DNA from: Stenocarpella maydis
Taxonomy: Eukaryota > Ascomycota > Sordariomycetes > Diaporthales > Diaporthaceae
Assembly: GCA_002270565.1 (NCBI GenBank)
Contig: NQMI01000049.1
Coordinates: 1-58,371 of the forward strand
Reading direction: 5' to 3'
DNA length: 58,371 bases
The position numbers and the translations under genes were made by a program. Positions 12,001 to 22,644 of this stretch are shown here, in pieces (the stretch's first letter is position 1; every line of letters starts with the position of its first letter). Below the pieces are notes generated by a model. The model was given only the letters and a program-made list of their open reading frames with translations, was not told the origin of the DNA and did not search any database.

Positions 12001-12485
12001 CCAGCCCGCCCGACTCTCTCCCTTCCCGCGCACCGACATCCATGCGCACCTTTTTTTGTGCATGTGCTCGAGCAAAAGCGTGGCCCGCCGATTGCTCTAG
12101 ATACGAGGGCTGGATCTTGGTGGCTATCTACCCCCGTTGGGATCGGAGATGGAGAACTACCTACCCAGACTCGGCATCGCTGCTGGCAGGGCTCGCCTCT
12201 CATCCGGCGCTAAGGGGGTCCATGGCCTCGTGGGAGAGTTTTACGGCCGGCGGGGCTCCCGCCCGGAAGGCAACAGACGATGATGCTAACTCATGAGGTG
12301 TGTGCCTTGTTCGTGGTGGCAAAGCGCGGGCGCACGGCACTCCCGCGGGCATTCGCAGTCTTGTCAAGGGGCCGTTCGTGGCATTCGATAGAAATATGGC
12401 ACGCTCTCCCTCCCCCAGTTGAGCGCCCGGGGCCGGCTACAAGCCATACACACACACAAACAACGCCACGCAGACGCAGCCCACA
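9056..12485. other. 3.4-kb intergenic region between carboxypeptidase and cutinase
   Basis: The two flanking genes diverge, so both promoters should lie here. A CCTAGGTACCTAGGTAC double motif lies at 9739-9755 and a 15-T run near 11300. ORFs at 10695-11051 (plus, 118 codons, begins with ATG and a hydrophobic stretch) and 11332-11799 (minus, no ATG at its 5' end) have no recognisable domains and were not accepted. A C/A microsatellite (CACACACAC) lies in the cutinase leader at about 12450. Confidence 0.5.
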
Positions 12486-13448
12486 ATGCCCTCGCCCAGG
12501 TCCTCCCTCCTCCTCCTCGCGGCGGCCGCCGCCACGCTCGCCGGCACAGCCCTCTCCTCGCCCCTGCCGATAGTACTGCCGGGCGCCATATCAAGCCTGC
12601 TCGCGCCGGGCGACTTCTCGGGCGACACCCAGAACGGGCTGCTCGCGGCGGGTGGGGCGCCGTGCCGGGCCATGACCATCATCTTTGCGCGCGGCTCCGG
12701 CGAGACGGGCAACGTCGGGACCGCGACGGGCCCGCCCTTCTTCCGGGCCGTCGCACGGCGCATCGGCGCCTCCAACCTCGCCGTGCAGGGCGTCGAGTAC
12801 AGGGCCGCGTTCCTGACCGTGCTGAGCGGCGGTGACAAGGCTGGGAGCGCCAGGATGTATGATGCCTTCTCCTCCCCCCCGGCCCAAACACACATGCCCC
12901 GTCGAGGACCTCTCTCGCAGGTGGGCTCAGAGCCACGCTGCCTGCCTCCTTGGCTCTGACACCCGGGGTGTTCTCCAAAGGGACAATGGCTGACTGAATT
13001 ATGACACATCAGGGCCGAGCTTGCTCAGCTGGCAGTGTCCAGGTGCCCCGACACCACGGTGGTGCTGGCAGGCTACAGCCAGGGCGGGCAGCTCGTCCAC
13101 AATGCGGCAGAGCTCCTCCCAGCAGAGACGGCGGACAAGATCGCGGCTGCTGTTGCGTTCGGGGACCCAGGTACGCAAAGTGGTTTCTCCTTCGTGTTCT
13201 CCCTCCTCCCCCGCCATTCCCCCGAATGGTGTCGAGTCATAATGCCAGGATTGCTAATCGCGAGTCATCCTCAAGACAACGGTGAGGCCTTTGCCAACAT
13301 CCCGGACGGGGCAGGAAAGACCTACTGCCACCCGTTGGACAATATCTGCCAGCATGGTGTTCTCATCACCCCATTTCATTATTCGTACGCAACACAGTAT
13401 GTACCTGCAGCTGCAGACTTTGTGGTATCAAAGATGCCAGGAAAATAG
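12486..13448 (+). CDS. Cutinase (secreted serine esterase)
   Basis: Hydrolyses ester bonds of plant cutin or similar polyesters outside the cell. Exons are 12486-12856, 13013-13170 and 13276-13448 (introns 156 and 105 nt), giving 233 residues. The product starts with a signal peptide (alanine- and leucine-rich, about residues 1-25). The family signature around the first core strand reads TIIFARGSGETGNVG. The nucleophile is S146 in GYSQGG, and the rest of the triad fits D198 (PLDNIC) and H211 (TPFHYSY). Junctions give SARM-AELAQLAV and AFGDP-DNGEAF, as expected for the family. Length is usual. The very GC-rich first exon contrasts with a less GC-rich third exon, but no damage is seen. Confidence 0.94.
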
Positions 13449-14117
13449 AAGGCTCTCGAGTGTTGTTGCGAAATGACAGCCTGAGGGAGAACCGCGCGGG
13501 GTCTGCCGTCACCCGGGGCGGCGGCACGCTGGGGGAATAATAAACTGAGGGCAAATGCAATAGACATGATTGGCATATTATCAACAGCCTTGATGAGAAA
13601 AACAGAAAGAGACATTCTCATTGACCAGTGGCCTTGTTATTCCCGGCCGAGGTCCATGTGGAATGCATACCCAACCCGATCGAGCGTAGGGTTATTATGA
13701 ACAACAGAAACCTGGAATTTTCGCACCTATGCCAGCCATCCATTGGCCCCAAGGGCGCCCCGGCGCATTCCTCAAGCTGTACCCATGACGGTCCTATCTG
13801 TTGTGGTATTTGAAGTAGACGTAGCCCCCTCGCACAACAGCCAGGTCTCTACTCGGCTTGCGTCTGCCTCCCTCATTCACAGCATCACGTCGTATGCTTC
13901 GTTATCATTTCCTGTCGTTTCCGTCAGATCGTCGCGGATAAGCCCTGCGCATCTTTAGGCGCAGTGCCTCCGGGTCGGAATGTGCCCTTCGTTATGTGAT
14001 GCCGCGGTGGGACCCCGTGCCATGCGTGCCAGTCCTCCTCGCGGTCCTAGGAAGGAGGCGGTGACTGGGCCCCAAAAAGATGAGCCCTAGGCCCTCGAAA
14101 ATGTGACCAGAGGTTGC
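13449..14117. other. Intergenic region downstream of cutinase
   Basis: Lies between the 3' ends of two converging genes (cutinase on plus, membrane protein on minus). No ORF with recognisable features; it should contain both 3' UTRs. Confidence 0.55.
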
Positions 14118-16204
14118 TCAGCCCCAGCCAAGCATCTCGAGCGTGCTCTTTGTCTCGAGGCCGCTCAGTCCGGCAACGCCCAGGGCGCGGACCTGGGTAC
14201 CGCGCCTCAGGCGCTGCAGCCCGACGGCGACCTTCCAGCCGTCCTCCTCGCCGATGACAAACATGTACCTCTTGCCCTCCTGGTCTCGGATAGTCGCTCG
14301 GAGGAGATGGAGCCCCCTGGCCTTCCAGTCCCCAGTCTGTATCGTGCTGTTAGTCACGCGGGTCGAGCCGGACGTCACGCTCGAGGCGTCGTCGGTGAAG
14401 TAGCCAGAGGAGGCGGGCAGGTTCGAAGCAGCAAACTTGGACGCGCAGTCGCCGAGGCGGCAGGAGTCCTTGCAGGAGCGCAGAACGTCGGCGAGGTAGG
14501 CGTCGGCCTCGTCGCCCGACAGCGACTTTGGCGAGCCCCTCTCCGCGGCACGCAGCCTGGCGCCTCCCCCCACCACCTTGGCAAAGAAAGCAGTACTGAT
14601 GTGATTCGCACTCAAAGCAGGGTTGGACGAGGATTTCGAACCGGTCGGGGATGTAGAATTCGCAGCAATCGCGCCAGTCAGGAAGTGCACGGGACACCAT
14701 ACCTCTACCGTCTTGAGGGTCCACGCCTTGACGTCCCACTCGCGCTGGGCGACGCCGCGGATGTCGTCGTCGATGAACAGGCCCTCGGTGGTTATGCGCA
14801 GGATGAGGCCATCCGTCACGGTGCCGACCCCGGAGACGAGCTGGGAGGCCGGGGTCTTGGCAAACTGGTTCATGAAGCAGTAGACGGCCTTGATGACGAT
14901 CTTGTCGGGGTCCTTTGTCGAGTAGGGGCCGCGGACAGAGGGCGGGGGCGACGTACGCGCTGTCGACTGGGACGGGGCCCACGAGGACTCGGACATGTCG
15001 GATTTGGACGTGCGGCGCTGGTCGTACGGGCGGTACGAGTAGGCGTCGGAGTCGTCGCCGACGGTCCTTGCTGTTGGGGGAGGGGGTTTCTTAGTAGGGG
15101 AGGAGGGCGTGGGTGGTTTGCCGTTGGGCCACGGGCTCGTCTTCTCGCCCACGCCAGAGAAGGCATACGAGGAGGTGCTGCGGGCCTGGCTGGCCGTCGT
15201 CTCCTCCCTCCGCTTCCTGTCCTCCTCGAGCTTCTTGCGCCGCTCCTCTCGCTCTCTTGCGAGGCGCTCCCTGAGCTCCTTCTCACGGGCCTCCCTCTGC
15301 TCCTTTTCCTTGCGCTCCTTCTCCGCCTTCTCCTTGGCCTCCTTTTCCTTTGCCGCCTGCTCCTGGGCCAGCTTGTCCCTTGCTTCTTGTTCTCGGCGCA
15401 GCCTCTCGGCCTCTCGCTGGGCGCGCTCCCGTGCCTCCTTCTCCCTAAGCTCCCTGAGCCTCTGAGCAGCCTCGGCGCGGCGCTTCTCCTCGGCCTCCTT
15501 GGCCTTGCGCTCCTCCTCCTTGCGGCGGACCTCGTCCCTCGCCTTCTGCCACGAGTTCTTGGGTGATTCTGGTTGTGGTTTAGCGGGCTGGGGCTGGGGC
15601 GGGGGCTGAGGGGGGGTGGCTGAGGGGGTGGTTGCGGCGGGCGCTGATACGAGCCACCGGACTGATTCGCACTAGGTTTTGACCCACCTGGTGGAGGGGG
15701 GGAGTGGGCGTCCGGAGGTGGGCCTGCACCGGGGGCAGAGCCGTGGTGCGCGCTGTGGTGGCCGGATCCAGCACTACCGAAGCCAGCACCACCGGGCGTT
15801 GACGACGCACCGGGATAGAAGCCCCCTCCCCCCGTTCCCGCTCCGTCGCGTCCGGTGGCGTCTGACGACTGGCGGCCAAGAGACCAGGCGCCGAGGCCGA
15901 CAGCTATGACGAGCAGCATCATGCCGGCGTTGCCCATACCCTGGAAGTTTGCCCACCAGGCCTGGAAGGCGGGGGCCATGCTCTGGCCGAGGACGACCAT
16001 GAGGAGGGCGGAGGCGAAGCCGGCGATGAAGCTGTTTGTGTTTGTGCGCAGCGAGGGCAGGTAGAGGAAGCCGGAGCCGGCCGAGTGCTCGGGTATGATG
16101 AAGACATCGTACTTTCCGGGGGGCAGTCCCGAACCCGGGCCAGACGTGGTCTTTGGCGACTCGCCGTGAGGCGGGGGAGGCGGCGGCGGCGGCGGGCCGC
16201 TCAT
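14118..16204 (-). CDS. Proline-rich coiled-coil membrane protein, conserved fungal type, function unknown
   Basis: Function not recognised. Best model: minus-strand exons 15688-16204 and 14118-15619, giving about 672 residues. The N-terminus is a proline run, then KYDVFIIPEH. Two membrane helices follow (about 58-80 and 91-110), then a Gly/Pro/His-rich linker. Next comes a long charged coiled coil (about 15150-15560) rich in Glu, Lys, Arg and Ala. The C-terminal globular region includes DGLILRITTEGLFIDDDIRG and LHLLRATIRDQEGKRYMFVI. The frame changes between about 15610 and 15690. Either a 68-nt intron (15620-15687, GTGGGT to CCTCAG) is removed, or one base is missing from the 7-G tract at 15611-15617 (numbering at its end approximate). 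A start 13 codons upstream (16243) is also in frame. The protein pattern strongly suggests a real gene. Confidence 0.7.
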
Positions 16205-17107
16205 GTTGTGGGAGAAGTCGAAAAACGGAGTCAAGGGTATCACAGAATGGCGTGTGAAAGCAAGGGCGGCGATGCTATGGTTGTGGTGGGAATCAAAGTC
16301 TAGTGGTATCTCTCGAAGCCATTGGAAAGCAGACGCTCGACTCGCTCAGAGGTAGACTGGTAGGGGAAATCACGGCGGTCAGCACTGCACCCAGACAGGC
16401 GGATGACGGAGGATAGCTCTCCTTCTCTCTCTCGGCTGGGTGGGAAGACGGGCAGCAGTTCGGAGTTCCAGGAAGAGGGGGGAAGGGGTGTACAGGGTCG
16501 GGCAGATGGTGAGCAGCGCAGCGCAGCGCAGCGCAACAGCAGTGGTTGTGACTCACCAGAAAGAAGAGATGTCAAGCAAGCACAAACAAACGAACGCCAG
16601 CTGATGCAAAAGTCTTTTGAGCTTCGAGGACAAGACACACAAGACCCTTGGAAACGAAGCCGAAGAACCAGCCGGGGGGCCCCCACAAAGCTACCCCCTA
16701 GGACCACGCGTGCATCAAGAGGGACGTTCGGAACGTCTGAACGCGAGCTTGGCAACCGGCGCTCGCCCTGTCCTTGTCAAGTCTTATGGCTTGCATGGGC
16801 ATTGTAATCAAAGAACGACAGGAAATTCATCCGGATCAGACGTTTAAGTGCATCACGCAGCTACCTAGTAATAAGGGTGGCTAAAGGTCAGGAATGACAT
16901 TGAACCTACAGCATCTGAAAGTGGTATCACGGATAGTCAGAAAGAAACGCACCGTTAATCAGTCAAGCCACTGCTCATTGTCAAGATAAGTGCTGATTGA
17001 GAAATTCGCAAGTTAATCGGTCAGGGTTGAAGCGCAACTTATTCTCAAACCCCTATTAGCTCCAGGGCTTGTCACCCGAAATAGTCAGCCATCCCATTAA
17101 CGCCTCA
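16205..17107. repeat. Left part of segmental duplication, copy B, without the 2-kb tract
   Basis: 16298-16690 corresponds to 1-372, and 16697-17107 to about 2395-2861. The 2.0 kb found between these in copy A is absent. At the join (about 16676-16700) the sequence runs from a G/C run straight into CCTAGGACCACG. Differences from copy A between 16700 and 17030 are nearly all losses of one or a few bases. 16205-16297 is single-copy leader sequence of the membrane-protein gene. Confidence 0.8.
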
Positions 17108-18950
17108 TTACAAGTTACTACTACTGAGCCGGTTCGACTGGCTCCTGACCGCAGCGTCCACCAAGGCCAAGAAGTCCTCGTCCGTCAGGTACACCCACTC
17201 CGCTGCTGGAAGTGGCCGGCCCCTGCGGGGGCGGAGGCGGCCAGTCCTGCGGGAGCGGCCTCCGTGCACCGCGGCCATACTCCTCCTCGTACATGCCCCT
17301 GCCCGCGATGTACTGGACCCCGCGCAGGGCAGCCGTGGCGCGGAACCCGTGCTGGTCAAAGTACCGCGGCAGTATCTCGACCAAGGTGGACTCGGGCGCC
17401 ATGAAGATGGTGTGCGCCAGTGCCGCGCCGTGGTGGCCCATGAGGACTGCGGCGTTGGGAGTCAGCCAGCCTTTCCAAAAAGAACCGAGGAAACGTTGGG
17501 GATCAGAAAATAGAGTGAGACAGGCCTGCCACAAGGGTGCCTGTGCCTCTTGGAAAGGGGTCTTTATTATCCCCAAACGGGCTAAAGTTGTCTCGGGAAG
17601 CTGCTTACTGTCTGTGGACTGGACGAGGCGGATTTGCTCCTCGACTGATATTTCGGCAAAGTCGACCACGTGGATGATGGAGTGTGGGTAGCGCTCTCGC
17701 AGGATAGGCACCAGCCGATCCAGGGACATGAATTTCCTGTTCCTCTTGCGCTGGACGATTGTGATTGTGGGTTCTGCGTGGATCTCCGCCACCAGCCGCG
17801 GCTCAACACCATAAAACCCAAGGACCCGGTTTACAAACGTCGTCAGGAGCGTCTGGCCCGGGCAGCGCTCCCGGTGGCCCGTGTCGAGCAGGGTCGACCA
17901 AAGGGGCTCCACACCCAGGGAGCGCAGAATACGTTTCCGAGCGAGCGGCCTGCAGCGAGCTCTTGCGGACGGGCTTCCCGCGGTGACGATCTCCAGAAGC
18001 GGCTCGAGAGCTCCTCCCTGTCGTCGTCGAGACGAGCTGGACGCCTGTCGCGTACTTCTCTGGCAGCCAGCGGCGCCCCGTGCGGGTTATGGCGATCCGC
18101 GGCGTCGAGGGGCTGGGCGCCTGCAAGGCTCCATCGCTGTGCCAGAGTTGTGCGCGTCGTGCTGTCGGCCTCAGACCATCACCACTGGTTGCTGTTCTCC
18201 CTCGTGCAGCGCTCGCGTTGCGGCCGCCCGTGAACCGCCATGTGTTCAGTGACGCCCCGACGCCGTGCTCTCCCCAGTACCAGCCCCAGTCTGTAGGACG
18301 GTCGCGGAAGCCCTCGAGGCCCTGGGCGGCCTCTGCAGAGCTGCTCTCCCCCATGTCCTCAGCTCGCATTGTATTCGAATTCTTCTATTGTTTGCTCATT
18401 AGCTGCCCGGTAGACGAGATCAAATGCACCGTCAACCTACTCTCCTGAGACCCGCCTGGCGCCCCGGCTTGTTCCGGTTCAAAGACACCCCTTGGGCAAT
18501 ACAAAGAGGGTCAGTCTGCCCCCATCCTGCAGTGACGGGTATCACGAGCCGCGGGGCGGTGAAGCACTGAAAAGCGCTTGGAGACTGCGCGTGGCAGTAC
18601 GGCTGCTGATGTGAGGCGGTGTGTTCAAGATATTTCGTCGTGAAAAAAAGTTCACACTCCTGTTGGCCCTCGGTCAATGCCGAGTACTCAGGCGGCAGTG
18701 CCGGAACCGGGGTGCTGTGTGCCTTGGGGTTTTGTGGTTCAGGATCCTGTGGTTCAGGACTCTGTGGTTTCAGGTCGGCATCGCCCTGTGCCTGTGATAT
18801 TTGGACAGTCGGCAGGCTGTACTGACTTCCCAGTGAATAGCTCGGCAGCGTCCCGCCTGCCCAGTAAATATAGACCAGAATGAAACCTAGACAGGTAAAG
18901 GCGAGGATGAGGCTGTACGTGAGCCTTGAGCCGGTAAGACCTTTTGCCAT
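17108..18950 (-). pseudogene. Broken second copy of the GT61 glycosyltransferase gene
   Basis: Same gene order and intron sites as the copy at 2862-4748, with long identical blocks (about 17290-17890 and 18490-18950), including the stop-free intron and the GHHGA hallmark. The frame is destroyed by many small losses. One A is missing in the short A-run near 18480 at the end of exon 1, and numerous one-base deletions lie between 17895 and 18430 and between 17195 and 17280. The N-terminal membrane helix and stem are intact. Damage consists of indels in short homopolymers rather than C-to-T changes, so it does not look like RIP and may be a sequence-quality artefact. If so, the real locus could be an intact duplicate or may not exist separately. 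Confidence 0.8.
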
Positions 18951-19977
18951 TGCGACCTTTCCCTTGGACCGACTTGTTTGCGCACAGCGCCTGCAGATAT
19001 GCTGAGGAGCTATACAAAGTTTGGAACGTCACAAGTAATACTCCAGCCGCTCGTCACAGAGTGGGTGGTATATGAGGAGGACAATTGTAAAGTGAGCGGC
19101 AGAGAACCTTTGTCTTCCAAATTTCCCGCCAAACGCGAGCAAACATTGGGCGGTGCTACTCAGACGGTTATTCCAAAGTTAAACCGCGTCGTGCTCGACG
19201 TTTCGAAAGGACGGGACTGAGCGAGTACCAGTCGGAGTCAGAGATTATCCGAGGCATTTCATCGGTGGCATTGCTTGCGGATCAGTAGGTTAATTCTGAA
19301 GTATACCTGGTGCCCTGCCAGAACTTGAGACGCATCCTGTAGGGTCTCAGGAAGTTTCTCATCGTCAGTTCTGCCTCTGGTCAATTTAGGTAGTTAACCT
19401 ACTGCGTTTTGTTTCATGCGGCGCTTATAAGCGAGTGATTGCAGAATGGTGGCATTTGGGCTAGTTGTCAATGTTCGAGACAAACAGGACCAAGATGCAG
19501 ATGGCATGTAACACATTTCCAATTTGAAATCGCTCTTGGTATGGCCAAGGCCTGCCCGCGAGAAGAACTGGAATCAACATGGTGGCAGACAGGACGCCGC
19601 CTTCGTGGGAGCCTCACGGCCCCGGGGGGCATTCTTATCCACCCAGGCTGTGCCTCTTTGTATTTCTTCTCGCCCATTGCTTCTGTCCAAAAAGCTATGG
19701 CGAGGACCTCCGGGAACCTTCCTACTCAAGTAGGTAAATAGGTACTTCCCAGGTCTTGCTGTATGGAATTCGGCGGATTCCCAAGTTGACTGGGATTACC
19801 TCTTTGCTTTGCTATGAATCCATTGCTTCACTCGTTCACTAGTCCCTTCTGTCACTACCTCATGCTTTCCCTAGACTAACATGTTCAGCTCGCAAGTCCA
19901 CTAGACAAAGTTCTGCCCAAAATCACGCCTCGTCACCAGGCGCGTATCAATACGAAGCCTACGCCGCTAAGACTCCA
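18951..19977. repeat. Copy B upstream region of the GT61 duplicate
   Basis: Near-identical to 4749-5805 with error-like differences at 19285-19420 and 19545-19620. No gene recognised. Right part of the duplicated segment. Confidence 0.7.
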
Positions 19978-20645
19978 ATGGCTTCGTATAAGCCTACACA
20001 GAGAAGTCTGTCAGTTTATGATTCAAACGGACTACTGTAGCTTCTGCTCCTGAGTCGTGGCAGACACAAGTCATTATGCTGTGAAGGACCCAGCTCCTGA
20101 GCCCCGTCAATCAGCGCTGCCGGCACTGTCGAGATCAAGTCCGACCAATTGCTGCCTCACCCGGAGTCATACTACACAGGAGCGCGCGCACACCGAAGGG
20201 CGACATCCTCAGGAGCCACGTCCTGAGGAGCCACGTCCCGAATATCGATATAATGGCGAGCAATAGGAGCACCATCCTGAGTAGCCTCCTCGGATCCGGC
20301 ACCGGGAACGCGTCTGTGGCCTCGCGCCACACATTGACATCGGCTCTATCAGACCATTGAGATGTGCGGCGGCAGTGGCATGCGTGGGGCGTCGCTGCCA
20401 ATCGGCTTCGGTCCGCCGAGCGTCCCTTCCTCGTCACACCGGCTGCTCTGGCCTCAAGTCCGCCTACACTCGCCATCGCCCTCACTGCCTTTCCCCCGGC
20501 CGTGGGAGACACGCCATGCCGACGAGCTCGCAATTAACCTCCGTCACCACGACCTCTATAGTAGGGCCTTCTTGACGAATCTCTAAGAAGAAAGCGCCAT
20601 GTTCTCCCGCCTCGATAGACCCTTCCACCATCCGCGCCGGCCAAA
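19978..20645 (+). pseudogene. Decayed single-pass membrane protein gene (copy B)
   Basis: Duplicate of 5806-6440. The ATG at 19978 gives a longer open start here (20 codons) than in copy A, then a stop. The Glu/Pro-rich part (about 20160-20266) is nearly identical to copy A. The membrane-helix part seen in copy A is scrambled at 20320-20400, and the Ser/Thr tail is recovered near 20515-20575. Each copy keeps parts the other has lost, which suggests both were read with errors from, or decayed from, one ancestral sequence. Confidence 0.35.
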
Positions 20646-21472
20646 AAATAAAAAAAAAAAAACCTCTCTCCGAGCTGCGATCAGCGCAGGCCAAGAGACG
20701 GATTTCCCTCTCCCGTCCCAGTTCGTTGAAACCATGTCGCGCCGCGGCTGATGGAAGTAGGCAACGGGTGGGCGTCCGCAGCATCCAAGGCGGCGTTCAT
20801 GTCCACTCCCCTCGTCTCAGGTATCTACAGGTTGTTATCATGGGATCTTCGTGGCGGTGATCACACCGTTGGGGGGGGGGCGGAGGGGGTTAGTTTTCAG
20901 GTCAAGGGAGGCACGCGGGAGGCGGGCAAAGCAACAGCAGCTGAGTGTCATGTCTCATTACCCGCACGGCACGAGGTGGCTTTGCCTCGAGCCGGCGAGC
21001 CCGCCCCATAGACACGTGGTCTTGAGCCGTCCCGTGGTGTGCTGCGCGACCGTCTAGAGCCTAGCTGCTTGCTGGCGGAGGATGTTGAGCATATATAGCA
21101 TCTGGCGTACATAAAAGGCAACGATGATTGGTGGGCGACACCAGACAACACCCCGGGCGGATAGATTGGAATATAATATCGGGGCCAGAAGTAGCGCAAT
21201 AGGGCCATAGGGCGGTTCCATCTTGCCCTTTAGGGAGAATGTTATGTTTCGCACGGATTCCATTCTCTGACACAAGATGCCAATTGCTTTGTAGACTATG
21301 CGGTATGCCGTTAACCACCCCCCACCTTCTCTCTGAGAGAACACAGCTCACCTGGTGCCTTGAGGATCCAGAAATCCACAAAAGCTCCGCCCAGACTCCG
21401 AACTCCAGGCCAAGCCATCGTCACTGCCATTATTAAACTGTCATATAACCCCCCCCTCCCGCGGCCAGGTGC
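20646..21472. other. Intergenic region right of the duplication
   Basis: Begins in the A-rich tract where copies A and B stop matching. Contains a G-run at about 20871-20880. No ORF with recognisable features. The end should contain the 3' UTR of vam7. Confidence 0.5.
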
Positions 21473-22644
21473 TCACTGGCCCATCTTGCGGGCCTTGCTG
21501 TTGGCGACCTTCAGCTTGTTCCCAATGCGGTCGGTGTCGCGGTCCATCTGGTCCAGCATTTCATTTTGGACCTCGACCTCGCTCTTGATGGCGAGGCTCA
21601 TATCCTTCTGGCGGCGGATGATCTTGGCCAGCTCCTCGACGTCCTGGTCCTGCTCCCGCATCTGCTGGCGCTGCAGCTGCACCACGCCGCCGTTGTCCAG
21701 TTCCCGCGTCCTCTCCGTCTCGGGCAGCGGCGCCCCCGCACCCTGCCGCCCACCCTCGCCCTCGACGACGACAACGCCGACGACGACTGGCCGGCGCCCG
21801 AGAGCAGGGCGGCCTTGTCGCCCGTGGCCGGCGCACCCTCCCTCGGGCCGCCGCGCGCCGAGGCCAGGCTGGAGCTCAGCTTCTCGAGGCCGTCCCTCTC
21901 GGCGCGGGCGGCGGACAGCAGGTCCCTCCTGCGCCTCAGCTCGCCGTCGCCGAGCCTCTTGGCCTCGGCCATGGACCTCAGGCCCCCGTCGAGGGCCGCC
22001 AGCAGGCTGCCCGCCCTCACCAAGGCCCTCTTGGCCGAGGCGCCGGCCTCGAGCGCGGTGGTGGAGCCCTGCTTCCCGCCGGTGTCCGAGGCGGAGCCGG
22101 CCGAGTCGCTGGCGGCGTCCCTGCGGGCGAGCTGCAGCCTCGCCTCGTGCAGGTGGCCCTTCATCTCGCGGTGCAGGTCGGTCCAGGTGGTGGGGTCGGC
22201 GGCGGCGGCGGCGTTGGGCCCGTTCAGGTTGATGGCGGGGACCCTCCCCTCGACGCCGACGCCGCTGGAGCTGGCGGCGCTGCCGGCGCCGGTGGAGGGC
22301 AGGTTGAGGAAGTGCCTCCAGGCCGGGGTGTCGCGCCACCTGCGGTCAGGCGACTCTGCGACGGCGCGGAGGTATGTCTCGAGGGCGCGGCGGCGGTCCT
22401 CGGTGAGCTCGGGCGAGGACAGGGTGGACTTGAACCAGTGCTTGCTGGGCAGGGGCTGCGGGGGCGCCGCGCCGGCGGACCTGACGAGGTCGTCGTGCAG
22501 TGCGGCGAAATCGGAGTAGCGCTTCTGGACGACAAAGGAGCGCAGGGGGAGGCGCAGGGTGATGTTGTACTGCGTAAACGGCTTGGAGTCGGGGGGAGAG
22601 CTGACGGACGTGGTTGGGATGGAGATCTCGACGGGGGGTGCCAT
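21473..22644 (-). CDS. vam7: Vam7-type vacuolar SNARE (PX domain plus Qc-SNARE), with apparent frameshift
   Basis: Soluble SNARE that binds phosphatidylinositol 3-phosphate through its PX domain and drives vacuole fusion. The ATG at 22644 starts a PX domain (about residues 5-115; RYSDFAALHDDL and the LPSKHWF loop). A helical linker follows, and the last 70 residues form the SNARE helix, with ELDNGGVVQLQRQQMREQD and NEMLDQMDRDTDRIGNKLKV. No membrane anchor is present, as in Vam7. The frame shifts once, in a run of five C's (plus strand 21733-21737; G's in the gene). One more base there would join the halves as VRGAPLPETERTRELD and give 390 residues, the usual fungal length. No suitable intron fits. 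A homopolymer sequencing error is the simplest reading, although a real mutation cannot be excluded. Confidence 0.85.

Noticed and set aside
14103..15566. Long plus-strand ORF (487 codons)
   Set aside because: Antisense shadow of the coiled-coil gene at 14118-16204; its Leu/Ala-rich runs mirror Glu/Lys/Arg codons on the other strand.
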